Positions 28,167 through 36,070 of a DNA stretch of 64,000 bases are shown in pieces (the first letter of the stretch is position 1; the number at the start of each line of letters is the position of its first letter). The notes beneath the pieces were generated by a model that searched no databases, was not told the origin of the DNA, and saw only the letters and a list, made by a program, of their open reading frames with translations. A program made the position numbers and the translations under genes. Source of the DNA: Blattabacterium cuenoti (lineage in GTDB: Bacteria > Bacteroidota > Bacteroidia > Flavobacteriales > Blattabacteriaceae); assembly GCF_014252455.1 (NCBI RefSeq), contig NZ_CP060245.1:427234-491233 (forward strand), written 5' to 3'.

Positions 28167-28861
28167 TTTTTCATAAAAATTTTTAAATCTATACAAAAAC
28201 TATAATTCATAGTAGAAGATAAATAAATACTTTTTATATAATTTCCTTTAAAAGAAGATGGTTTATTATCAATTACTTTTTTTAAAAATAATTTAGTATT
28301 TTCTATTAATTTTTGATCAGAAAAAGAAACTTTTCCAATAGATGAATGAATAATTCCATAACGATCTGTTTTAAAAAATATTTTACCATTTTTAATTTCT
28401 TTAATCGATTTTATTGGATTAATAGAAACTGTATCTAATTTAGGATTAGGCATTAATCCTTTAGGGCCTAATATTTTTCCTATAGTTCCTAATTTATTCA
28501 TTACTGAAGGAATAGCAATAATTATATCAATTTTCTTTTTCCATCCAGATTTAATTTTTTCTATATAATCTAAACCGACATAATCTGCTCCAGCTTTTTT
28601 AGCTTCTAATTCTTGATTTTTATTGACTAAAGCTAAAATAGAAATATTTTTTCCTAGACTATGTGGTAATTGAACTGTTCCTTGAATAATTTGATTAATA
28701 ATACGTGTATTTATTCCTAAATTAATTGCAATATCTACAGATGCATCAAATTTAACAAATTGAATTTCTTTTATTAATAAAAAAGCTTCTTTTAAAGAAT
28801 ATTTTTTTTTATTAATTTTTTTTACAATTTTTTTTCTATTATTAGTTAATTTTTTTGACAT
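28163..28861 (-). CDS. rplA: 50S ribosomal protein L1
   Basis: L1 binds 23S rRNA near the E site and acts as a translational repressor of its own operon in many bacteria. I place the start at ATG 28861 (MSKKLTNNRKKI), which matches the family N-terminus and gives 232 residues. An upstream TTG in frame would add an unrelated hydrophobic stretch. Key blocks are FDASVDIAINLGIN, GTVQLPHSLGK, GADYVGLDYIEKI, and MNKLGTIGKILGPKGLMPNPK, followed by the C-terminal GNYIKSIYLSSTM. The TGA stop overlaps the rplJ ATG by four bases, implying coupling. Confidence 0.93.
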   Translation of the reverse strand: MSKKLTNNRKKIVKKINKKKYSLKEAFLLIKEIQFVKFDASVDIAINLGINTRIINQIIQGTVQLPHSLGKNISILALVNKNQELEAKKAGADYVGLDYIEKIKSGWKKKIDIIIAIPSVMNKLGTIGKILGPKGLMPNPKLDTVSINPIKSIKEIKNGKIFFKTDRYGIIHSSIGKVSFSDQKLIENTKLFLKKVIDNKPSSFKGNYIKSIYLSSTMNYSFCIDLKIFMKK

Positions 28862-28889
28862 ATAAAAAAAATAAAACAATATTGGATTA

Positions 28890-29321
28890 TTAATCAATAA
28901 TATCTATTCCCATAGATCGTGCTGTTCCAATTATCATTGACATTGCTGATTGTATAGAATAACAATTTAAATCTTCCATTTTATTTTTTGCAATAATTTT
29001 TATTTTATCTAAACTAATTTTTCCTATTTTTAATTGATTAGTATTTTTAGATCCTTTTTTTACATTTATCATTTTTAATAATTGAATAGACACTGGAGGC
29101 TTTTTAACTAAAAAAGAAAATGATTTATCCTCATACAAAGTAATAATTACTGGACAAATTTCTCCTTTATATTTTTTAGTTTTCATATTATATTGTTTAC
29201 AAAACTCCATAATATTGACTCCTGAACTTCCTAAAATAGGACCAATAGGAGGTGATGGATTAGCATTGCCTCCATTTATTTTTTGTATTTTAATTTTTTT
29301 TATTATTTTTTTTTTATTCAA
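28890..29321 (-). CDS. rplK: 50S ribosomal protein L11 (TTG start)
   Basis: L11 binds the GTPase-associated region of 23S rRNA. The 143-residue protein has the typical GGNANPSPPIGPILGSSGVNIMEFCKQ opening domain and the C-terminal RNA-binding domain ending in GTARSMGI. Its start codon is TTG (29319-29321), overlapping the nusG TGA as TTGA, the same arrangement seen at aroC/miaA. The neighbouring order nusG-rplK-rplA is universal among bacteria, which supports the call. Confidence 0.94.
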   Translation of the reverse strand: MNKKKIIKKIKIQKINGGNANPSPPIGPILGSSGVNIMEFCKQYNMKTKKYKGEICPVIITLYEDKSFSFLVKKPPVSIQLLKMINVKKGSKNTNQLKIGKISLDKIKIIAKNKMEDLNCYSIQSAMSMIIGTARSMGIDIID

Positions 29322-29872
29322 ATTTTTTCTATTTGCGTAAAATTTAATTCTAAAGGAGTTTTTCTTCCAAAAATTAAAACAGCTAATTCTAATTTTCTTT
29401 TTTCTTCATTTATTTTTTCAATAGTCCCATTAAATCCACTAAAAGGACCGTCTATAACTTTTATAGTTTCACCTACTACATAAGGAATATTAACATTTTT
29501 ATAATAATCTGATAATTGATCTATGTTCCCTAACATTTTATTTACTTCTTCTTTTCTCATAGGTAATGCTGATCCACCTTTTTTTTCACTTAAAAAAGTA
29601 ATAACACCTGGAACATTTTTAATAGCATGAACAGCTTCACCTATTAAATTAGCTTCTACCATAACATATCCTGGATAATAAACTTTTTCTCTATGAATTT
29701 TTTTTCCTTTTCTCATTTGTATTACTTTTTCTATAGGTACTAAAACTTTTCCTATATATTCTTGAAATCCATTATCTCTAACTTCATTTTCAATATATAA
29801 TTTTACTTTATTTTCTTTCCCACTAACAGTTTTTAAAACATACCATTTTCTTTCTAATTCTAAATCGCTCAT
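29318..29872 (-). CDS. nusG: Transcription termination/antitermination factor NusG
   Basis: NusG rides on RNA polymerase and links it to Rho or to the leading ribosome. The 184 residues contain the N-terminal NGN domain (KWYVLKTVSGKENKVKLYIE and YYPGYVMVEANL, with the conserved GYV) and a C-terminal KOW domain (VGETIKVIDGPFSGFNGTIEKI). Length and order are normal. It lies 17 bases after secE and overlaps the rplK TTG start, so it is part of the tuf-rpoC operon. Confidence 0.96.
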   Translation of the reverse strand: MSDLELERKWYVLKTVSGKENKVKLYIENEVRDNGFQEYIGKVLVPIEKVIQMRKGKKIHREKVYYPGYVMVEANLIGEAVHAIKNVPGVITFLSEKKGGSALPMRKEEVNKMLGNIDQLSDYYKNVNIPYVVGETIKVIDGPFSGFNGTIEKINEEKRKLELAVLIFGRKTPLELNFTQIEKI

Positions 29873-29889
29873 TAATCTTTAAATTTTAT

Positions 29890-30074
29890 TTAAAAGGAAA
29901 ATAATTTTTTAATAAAAAAAATAAAAAATCCATCTATTATATATAAAAATATAGATAAAAATATAGAAAAAAACGATACTATTAATGTAGAAACTTGTAA
30001 AGTTTCCCATTTTGGCCATGTTATACTATAAAAAAATTCATTATAAATTTCCAAAAAATAATTTTTTTTTTCAT
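29890..30074 (-). CDS. secE: Preprotein translocase subunit SecE, start disrupted at an A10 run
   Basis: SecE clamps SecY in the protein-export channel. The product has the SecE hallmark FFYSITWPKWETLQ followed by a single membrane helix (VSTLIVSFFSIFLSIFLYII). The start is problematic. The only nearby ATG (30072-30074) is followed by ten As (30062-30071) and lies one base out of frame with the SecE coding sequence. One extra A would give MKKKNYFLEIYNEFFYSITWPKW, an ideal SecE N-terminus. In the genomic frame, translation could begin only at GTG 30102, which lies in the last bases of tRNA-Trp and would be cut off on tRNA processing, or at TTG 30054. The span given runs from the ATG and is not a multiple of three. 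Confidence 0.85.
30062..30071 (-). repeat. A10 run separating the secE ATG from its reading frame
   Basis: Ten As on the coding strand directly follow the secE ATG. Eleven would put ATG in frame with the rest of secE. This is the same plus-one relation as at the A10 run in lspA. Confidence 0.8.
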
Positions 30075-30099
30075 AATATAATTTACAATTTTTTTTTTG

Positions 30100-30172
30100 C
30101 ACGGATGGTAAGATTCGAACTTACGACCCTCGGTTTTGGAGACCGATACTCTACCTATTGAGCTACATCCGT
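30100..30172 (-). tRNA. tRNA-Trp(CCA)
   Basis: The minus-strand cloverleaf of 73 bases has acceptor ACGGATG/CATCCGT, D-stem GCTC/GAGT, anticodon stem TCGGT/ACCGA with loop CTCCAAA (anticodon CCA), T-stem GTAAG/CTTAC and discriminator G. It lies between tuf and secE, the common place for tRNA-Trp. CCA is not encoded. Confidence 0.95.
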
Positions 30173-30184
30173 TCATTAATTTTT

Positions 30185-31372
30185 TTAATCCATAATCTGA
30201 ATAACTTGTCCCGCTCCAACTGTTTTTCCTCCTTCTCTAATAGCAAAACGTAAATTTTCATTTAAAGAAACTGGTTGATGTAAATTTACTTCCATAGTAA
30301 TATTATCTCCTGGCATAACCATTTCTATCCCTTTAGATAAAGTAATTTCTCCAGTAACATCTGTTGTTCTTAAATAAAATTGTGGTCTATATTTATTATG
30401 AAATGGAGTATGTCTACCACCCTCTTCTTTTGTTAAAATATATACTTTAGCTTTAAATTTTTTATGTGGTTTTATAGATCCTGGTTTACCTATAACCATT
30501 CCTCTTCTAATATCTTTTTTTTCTATCCCCCTTAATAATAATCCAACATTATCACCTGCTTGTCCTTTATCCAAAATTTTACGAAACATTTCCACGCCTG
30601 TAACTGTAGAAGTTAATTTATTATCTATCATTCCTATAATATCTACTATATCTCCTGTATGTATCATCCCGCTTTCAATCCGTCCAGTTGCTACTGTCCC
30701 CCGACCTGTAATAGTAAAAACATCTTCTATTGGCATTAAAAATGCTTTTTCCATATCCCGAATTGGTTCTGGAATGTATTCATCTAAAGTATTGATAAGT
30801 TTTTGTATTTGATCTATCCATTTTTTTTCCCCATTTAAAGCTCCTAATGCAGATCCATGTATAATTGGAATATTTTCTCCATCATATTCATATTTAGACA
30901 ATAACTCTCTAATTTCCATTTCTACAAGTTCTAATAATTCTGGATCATCTACTTGATCTACTTTATTCATAAAAACAACAATTTTAGGAACACCTACTTG
31001 ACGAGATAATAAAATATGTTCTCTAGTTTGAGGCATTGGTCCATCTGTAGCTGCTACTACTAAAATTGATCCATCCATCTGTGCGGCTCCAGTAATCATA
31101 TTTTTTACATAATCAGCATGTCCAGGACAATCTACATGTGCATAATGTCGTTTAACAGTTTCGTATTCTACATGTGAAGTATTAATTGTAATCCCTCTTT
31201 CTTTTTCTTCTGGTGCATTATCTATTGCATCAAATGTTTTTTCCTCTGCTAAACCTTTTTGAGATAAAACTTTTGTAATAGCAGCTGTTAATGTCGTTTT
31301 ACCATGATCTACGTGTCCAGTAGTTCCTATATTTAAATGCGGTTTATCTCTTTTAAATTTTTTTTTTGCCAT
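30185..31372 (-). CDS. tuf: Elongation factor Tu
   Basis: EF-Tu delivers aminoacyl-tRNAs to the ribosome as a GTPase. The 395-residue protein shows G1 GHVDHGKTT, the switch [14 protein letters not shown]3 [12 protein letters not shown], and G4 NKVD in [11 protein letters not shown]. Domain II has [13 protein letters not shown] and domain III has [20 protein letters not shown]. Length is standard. It sits between four tRNA genes and tRNA-Trp/secE, the usual Bacteroidetes order. G+C is visibly higher here than in neighbouring genes, in line with strong purifying selection. Confidence 0.98.
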   Translation of the reverse strand: MAKKKFKRDKPHLNIGTTGHVDHGKTTLTAAITKVLSQKGLAEEKTFDAIDNAPEEKERGITINTSHVEYETVKRHYAHVDCPGHADYVKNMITGAAQMDGSILVVAATDGPMPQTREHILLSRQVGVPKIVVFMNKVDQVDDPELLELVEMEIRELLSKYEYDGENIPIIHGSALGALNGEKKWIDQIQKLINTLDEYIPEPIRDMEKAFLMPIEDVFTITGRGTVATGRIESGMIHTGDIVDIIGMIDNKLTSTVTGVEMFRKILDKGQAGDNVGLLLRGIEKKDIRRGMVIGKPGSIKPHKKFKAKVYILTKEEGGRHTPFHNKYRPQFYLRTTDVTGEITLSKGIEMVMPGDNITMEVNLHQPVSLNENLRFAIREGGKTVGAGQVIQIMD

Positions 31373-31408
31373 GATAAATAATAATTTATAAAATTTTAAT
31401 CAAAAAAA

Positions 31409-31480
31409 AGCCAACGGCGGGATTTGAACCCGTGTCCTCTTCCTTACCAAGAAAGTGCTCTTCCACTGAGCTACATTGGC
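31409..31480 (-). tRNA. tRNA-Thr(GGU)
   Basis: A 72-base minus-strand cloverleaf with acceptor GCCAATG/CGTTGGC (one G-U pair), D-stem GCTC/GAGC, anticodon loop TTGGTAA (anticodon GGT), T-stem ACGGG/CCCGC and T-loop TTCAAAT. The discriminator is U; CCA is not encoded. It is the fourth tRNA of the pre-tuf cluster. Confidence 0.94.
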
Positions 31481-31500
31481 CATTAATATTTTTATAAAAG

Positions 31501-31573
31501 AGCGGAAGACGGGATTCGAACCCGCGACTTTCAACTTGGAAGGCTGATGCTCTACCAACTGAGCTACTTCCGC
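31501..31573 (-). tRNA. tRNA-Gly(UCC)
   Basis: A 73-base minus-strand cloverleaf with acceptor GCGGAAG/CTTCCGC, anticodon stem TCAGC/GTTGA, loop CTTCCAA (anticodon TCC) and T-stem GCGGG/CCCGT around TTCGAAT. The discriminator is U and CCA is not encoded. Confidence 0.95.
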
Positions 31574-31586
31574 TTAAAAAAATAAA

Positions 31587-31670
31587 TGGGGAGAGCAGGA
31601 TTTGAACCTGCGAAGGCATTGCCAACAGATTTACAGTCTGTCCTCGTTAACCAAACTTGAGTATCCCCCC
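31587..31670 (-). tRNA. tRNA-Tyr(GUA)
   Basis: An 84-base class II tRNA with a long variable arm. The acceptor is GGGGGGA/TCTCCCC (one G-U), the anticodon stem is flanked by CAGA/TCTG with GTA in the loop, and the T-stem is GCAGG/CCTGC. The discriminator is A. It is the second tRNA of the cluster before tuf. Confidence 0.95.
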
Positions 31671-31705
31671 CTTAAAAAATTTAATAAAGATATTTTTTTT
31701 AAAAA

Positions 31706-31779
31706 AGCCGGTAGAGGGATTCGAACCCACGACCCCGAGATTACAAATCACGTGCTCTTACCATCTGAGCTACACCGGC
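31706..31779 (-). tRNA. tRNA-Thr(UGU)
   Basis: A 74-base minus-strand cloverleaf with acceptor GCCGGTG/TACCGGC, D-stem GCTC/GAGC, anticodon loop TTTGTAA (anticodon TGT) and T-stem GTGGG/CCCTC. The anticodon stem CGTGA/TCTCG has a U-U mismatch at its middle pair, which is unusual but tolerated in endosymbiont tRNAs. It is the first gene after the operon promoter. Confidence 0.92.
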
Positions 31780-31803
31780 TAATTTACGAAATTAAGGTTA
31801 ATA

Positions 31804-31834
31804 CAAATCTATAGAGATTTTTATAAATCTCAAA
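31804..31834 (-). promoter_or_regulatory. Promoter of the tRNA-tuf-secE-nusG-rpl-rpoBC operon
   Basis: On the minus strand TTTG (31831-31834) is followed after exactly 19 bases by TAGATTTG (31804-31811). This matches the Bacteroidetes sigma-A consensus TTTG-N19-21-TAnnTTTG. Transcription would start near 31797, about 18 bases before tRNA-Thr(UGU). A 7-bp inverted repeat, GAGATTT/AAATCTC, fills part of the spacer region. Confidence 0.65.
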
Positions 31835-31847
31835 AAAATAATAAAAA

Positions 31848-32488
31848 TCAAAAAATTTTTAAAAATTTAATTTTTTTTTTAAAAAAAAATAAAAAAATTA
31901 AACCAATAAATATTATAAAATCAGAAAAATTAAAAATTGGTTTAAAAAATTTAAAATGATATCCTCCAAAAAAAGGAATATAATGAGGGACATAAGTATC
32001 TATAATAGGAAAATAAAACATATCGACAACACATCCCTCCATAAATGAAGCATATCCTTTTAAAAAAAAATTAATTTTAGAAATCCCTGTATAAGAAATC
32101 CATTTATGAGTATTTTTATTATAAATAGTTCCTATATCAAATAATAAACCATATAAAATACTATCTATTAAATTTCCTAAAGAACCTGAAAAAATAAAAC
32201 TAATAGGAATTATAAAATAATTAGAAGTTTTTTTTTTGATATGTTTATATAAAAAAATAGACATATATATAATACTAAAATTAAACGAAAAATACTTAAT
32301 AAAATTTTTCCAAAATATCCAGGAGCTATATAAAACCCATAAGCCATTCCAGGATTTTCTATAAAAAAAATCCAAAAAAAAGGAAAAATATAAAAACTAC
32401 TCCCTAATTCAAAATGAGTTTTTACATAAATTTTTAAAAATTGATCTATTATTAAAAGAGAAAAAATAAGGAAGAAAATTTTTTTCAA
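31848..32488 (-). CDS. lspA: Lipoprotein signal peptidase, frame-shifted at an A10 run
   Basis: LspA removes signal peptides from prolipoproteins in the inner membrane. The gene is in two overlapping frames. The first (start ATG 32488) encodes the N-terminal helices and FIENPGMAYGFYIAPG, then stops soon after an A10 run (32228-32237). The second frame continues TSNYFIIPISFIFSGSLGNLID and carries both catalytic-aspartate motifs, GNLIDS and VVDMFYFP. One extra A in the run joins them into a 213-residue protein of normal length. As the genome stands, the first product lacks the active site. Either it is a recent pseudogene, or slippage by RNA polymerase makes enough full-length mRNA. The conserved second half argues for function. 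Confidence 0.85.
32228..32237 (-). repeat. A10 run causing the lspA frameshift
   Basis: Ten As on the coding strand. The upstream frame reads ..S-K-K-K then leaves the LspA sequence; the downstream frame resumes at K-K-K-T-S-N-Y-F. Eleven As restore one continuous frame of 213 codons. Confidence 0.85.
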
Positions 32489-32521
32489 AAAAAATTATTT
32501 TTATTTTATTGATAAAAATAA

Positions 32522-32609
32522 ACACTATTTCTTTTTTAAAAAAAATTATTTATAATTAATTATTTTTCTAATAAAAACATACACTATTTCTTTTTTAAAA
32601 AAAATTATT
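32522..32609. repeat. Direct repeat from a 59-bp partial duplication at the ileS 3' end
   Basis: An identical 29-base sequence occurs at 32522-32550 and again at 32581-32609, offset by 59 bases. The second copy lies in the last ileS codons and the first copy covers the ileS stop codon and downstream spacer. It looks like a small tandem duplication at the gene end. Confidence 0.75.
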
Positions 32610-35600
32610 ATTCCTTTTTTTTCTATATCATTTTTTTCCTTTATATTTTTTGATAAAGTTTCTTTACAAATAAAATTTTTATTCTTACTAAGAATAGAAT
32701 ATATTTTTTTACTATTTGTCTTTATATATATATAAATTTTATCAATTACTTCATAATTATATTTTTTTCTTAATTTTTGTATATTTCTAACAAAATCTCT
32801 AATAAAACCTTCTTCTAAAAGAGAATTTGTTAAATTTAAATCTATAGCTATAGTAAAATCATGATAATATAAAACAGTCCAATTTTTTATAAATTCAGTT
32901 ATAATTTGAACATCTTGTAAAAAAAGAATATATTTAATACCTTTAATATAAAAAATATATTTTTTTTTTTTTTCAAATTCTTTAATTACTTCTTGATTAA
33001 ATTCTTTAATAATTGTAACAATTTCTTTAGTTTTATTTCCAAATCTAGGACCTATAGATTTATAATTAGGTTTAATATATTTTATTAATTCTAAATATTT
33101 TAAATTTTGAGTAAATTCAATATTTTTAACATTAATTTCTTTTTTAAGAATTGAAGATATTTTTTTTAAACCTAAACGTTTTTTTTTATTTTTAATAAAA
33201 ATTAATACACTTTGTAAAGGTTGACGTATTTTTATTCCATATTTTTTTCTAATAGAAAAAATTAGAGATGTAATTTTTTGAATTACAATCATTTTATTTT
33301 CTAATTCTTTATTAATTAAATCAGAATTATAAACTGGAAAATTAGTAAAATGAATACTTTTAAAAGTTTCTTTTTTTGTAATAGAATTTAAATCAAAATA
33401 TAATTTTTCAGAAAAAAAAGGAACAATAGGAGAGATTAATTTAGATATAGTAATTAAACATTGATAAAGTATTTGATAAGCTAATATTTTATTTTTTGTA
33501 TATTTTTCTTTCCAAAATCTTTTTCTACATAGTCTAATATACCAATTACTTAATTTATCTAATACAAAAATTGAAATTAAACGAGCAGCTTTTGTAGGAT
33601 TATATTCTGAATAATACTTATCAACTAATTTAATTGTTGAATTTAATTCAGAAATTATCCAAAAATCTAATTGTGTATAATATTTTTTAGTAAAATCTTT
33701 TTCTTTATATAAAAATCCATCAATATTAGCATATAAAACAAAAAAAGAATAAATATTATAAAGTGTTCCAAAAAATTTATTAATTCCTATATGAATATCT
33801 TTTATATTAAATTTTAAATTATCCCAAGGTTCAGAATTATATATACTATACCAACGAATAGCATCCGGCCCATAATTTTTTATTAAATCAAAAGGATTAA
33901 TTGTATTTCCTTTACTTTTAGACATTTTTTGTCCTTTTTTATCTAAAATTAAACCAGTAGATATTACATTTTTATATGCTATAGAGTTAAATAATATAGA
34001 ACTAATAGTATGTAAAGTAAAAAACCATCCTCTAGTTTGATCTACTCCTTCTGCAATAAAATCTGCAGGAAAAAATTTTCTTTTTTCAATAAATTTTTTA
34101 TTTTCAAATGGATAATGAAATTGAGCATAAGGCATAGCTCCAGAATCAAACCATACATCTATTAAATCAGATTCTCTTTTCATTGGTTTTCCTTTAGAAG
34201 AAACTAATATAATTTTATCTAAAAAAGGTTTATGTAAATCAATTTGTTCATAATTTTCATCTCTCATATCTTCTGGAATAAAATTATGTAATAAATTATC
34301 ATTATCAGACATAAATCCATATTTAATAGATTTTTTAATCTCCATAAATAATTCTTTTAAAGATCCTATAACTATTTCTTCTGTATTATCTTTTGTTCTC
34401 CAAATAGGTAAAGGTGTCCCCCAATATCTCGATCTAGATAAATTCCAATCTTTTATATTTTTTAACCAAGATTCAAAACGTTTTTTTCCTATAAATTTAG
34501 GATACCAATTAATTTTTTTATTTAAAGTAATTAATTTATCTTTTATTTTAGTTGTTTTAATAAACCAAGAATTTAAAGGATAATAAATAATAGGTTTCTC
34601 TGTTCTCCAACAATGTGGGTAAGAATGTATTATTTTTTCTATTTTAAATAATTTCTTTTCTTTCATAAGAAAAGAAATTATTTCATTATCTACTGAAAAA
34701 TAATTTTTTTTCTCTATTTCTTGAGGTAAAAAATCTTTTTTTATATATTTTCCATTAAAATTATAAGGAAAATTATCTAAAAATTTACCTTGTAAATCTA
34801 CTAAAGGAATAGGAATATTTTTATCATTTAAAATTAACATTGCTGGAATATTATATTTTATAGAAATATTTAAATCATCTATTCCAAATGTAGGTGCTAT
34901 ATGAACAATCCCAGTTCCTTCTTTAAGATTAATAAAATCATCTCCTTTTATAATATAAAAAGCTTTTTCTTGTTTTTTATAAGGTTTAAACCAAGGTAAT
35001 AATTGTTCATATCTACTTTTAATTAATTCTTTCCCTTTAAATTTAAAAATTATAAAATAAGGAATTTTATTTTTTTCTACTTTTAATTTATCAAAATCTT
35101 TAATATTAGAAATTAAATAATATTGATTAGATAATAAAATTTTATGAATTAAATTTTCAGCAAAAATAATATTTTCTTTTAATAAAGTAAAAGAATTATA
35201 AGTTTTTACTAAAATATAATTTATATAAGATCCTATAGCTAATGCAGTATTAGATGGTAATGTCCAAGGAGTAGTTGTCCAAGAAATAAAAAATATATCT
35301 TCTGATACAATTTGAAATTTTTCTGGTAAAGTTTTTTTTTCTGCTTTAAATTTTAAAATAGGAGCTATTTGTTTTATTTTTTTATAAGTACCTGGCATAT
35401 TTAATTCTTGATAACTTAATCCAGTACCTGCTGCAGGAGAATAAGGTTGAATAGTTAATCCTTTATATATAATTTTTTTTTTATAAAGTTGTTTAATTAA
35501 CCACCAAATACTTTCTATATATTTTGTATGATATGTAATATATGAATTTTTTATATCTAACCAATATCCTATTTCATGAGTAAATTTTATCCATTCATTC

Positions 35601-35998
35601 ATAGATTTATTAACAAAATCTTTACAAAAAATATTATATTTTTTTATACTAATATTTTTTCCTATATCATTTTTAACAATTCCTATTTTTTTTTCTACAT
35701 TTAATTCTACTGGTAATCCATGAGTATCCCATCCCCCTTTTTTAAAAACGGTTTTTCCTTTCATTGTTTGATATCTACAAAAAATATCTTTTATAGTTCT
35801 AGATATTAAATGATGAATTCCTGGTTTACCATTTAATGATGGAGGACCTTCATATAAAATATAATTATTTTTTCTTTTTAAAAAAATTTGATCGTTATAA
35901 CTTTTTTTAAAAAGTTTTATTTTTTTCCAATATTGAAAAATTTCTTTAGTAATTTTATTTAAGTCTAATTTTTTATATTCTTTAAATATTTTTGACAT
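32546..35998 (-). CDS. ileS: Isoleucine-tRNA ligase, large IleRS2-like type with GXHH motif
   Basis: The 1150-residue enzyme charges tRNA-Ile. The catalytic domain carries GIHH at residues 60-63 where most class I synthetases have HXGH, followed by GGWDTHGLPVE. An editing domain with the WTTTPWTLPSN block follows, then the GQKMSKSKGN loop and a long C-terminal anticodon-binding part. The length and the N-terminal WDTHGLPVE style suit the eukaryote-like IleRS2 class. The swap of the first and third residues of the HIGH motif has been linked in that class to extreme mupirocin resistance. It lies 57 bases upstream of lspA on the same strand. A short duplication touches its stop codon. Confidence 0.94.
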   Translation of the reverse strand: MSKIFKEYKKLDLNKITKEIFQYWKKIKLFKKSYNDQIFLKRKNNYILYEGPPSLNGKPGIHHLISRTIKDIFCRYQTMKGKTVFKKGGWDTHGLPVELNVEKKIGIVKNDIGKNISIKKYNIFCKDFVNKSMNEWIKFTHEIGYWLDIKNSYITYHTKYIESIWWLIKQLYKKKIIYKGLTIQPYSPAAGTGLSYQELNMPGTYKKIKQIAPILKFKAEKKTLPEKFQIVSEDIFFISWTTTPWTLPSNTALAIGSYINYILVKTYNSFTLLKENIIFAENLIHKILLSNQYYLISNIKDFDKLKVEKNKIPYFIIFKFKGKELIKSRYEQLLPWFKPYKKQEKAFYIIKGDDFINLKEGTGIVHIAPTFGIDDLNISIKYNIPAMLILNDKNIPIPLVDLQGKFLDNFPYNFNGKYIKKDFLPQEIEKKNYFSVDNEIISFLMKEKKLFKIEKIIHSYPHCWRTEKPIIYYPLNSWFIKTTKIKDKLITLNKKINWYPKFIGKKRFESWLKNIKDWNLSRSRYWGTPLPIWRTKDNTEEIVIGSLKELFMEIKKSIKYGFMSDNDNLLHNFIPEDMRDENYEQIDLHKPFLDKIILVSSKGKPMKRESDLIDVWFDSGAMPYAQFHYPFENKKFIEKRKFFPADFIAEGVDQTRGWFFTLHTISSILFNSIAYKNVISTGLILDKKGQKMSKSKGNTINPFDLIKNYGPDAIRWYSIYNSEPWDNLKFNIKDIHIGINKFFGTLYNIYSFFVLYANIDGFLYKEKDFTKKYYTQLDFWIISELNSTIKLVDKYYSEYNPTKAARLISIFVLDKLSNWYIRLCRKRFWKEKYTKNKILAYQILYQCLITISKLISPIVPFFSEKLYFDLNSITKKETFKSIHFTNFPVYNSDLINKELENKMIVIQKITSLIFSIRKKYGIKIRQPLQSVLIFIKNKKKRLGLKKISSILKKEINVKNIEFTQNLKYLELIKYIKPNYKSIGPRFGNKTKEIVTIIKEFNQEVIKEFEKKKKYIFYIKGIKYILFLQDVQIITEFIKNWTVLYYHDFTIAIDLNLTNSLLEEGFIRDFVRNIQKLRKKYNYEVIDKIYIYIKTNSKKIYSILSKNKNFICKETLSKNIKEKNDIEKKGIIIFFKKEIVYVFIRKIINYK

Positions 35999-36070
35999 AA
36001 TAAATAAATCCTAATTTAAAAAAAGATTTGTTATTCAACATATAAAAAATATTTTATTTTATTTTTAAGG

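Noticed and set aside
28167-28196. Longer rplJ start giving ten more residues
   Set aside because: ATG 28164-28166 overlaps the rplA stop as ATGA and gives the normal L10 N-terminus.
28862-28897. Upstream TTG start for rplA
   Set aside because: It adds a hydrophobic stretch not found in L1; ATG 28861 gives MSKKLTNNRK, the family opening.
31386-31814. Open frames of about 70-80 codons running across the tRNA cluster on both strands
   Set aside because: They are read through four clear cloverleaf tRNA genes and have no protein-family resemblance.
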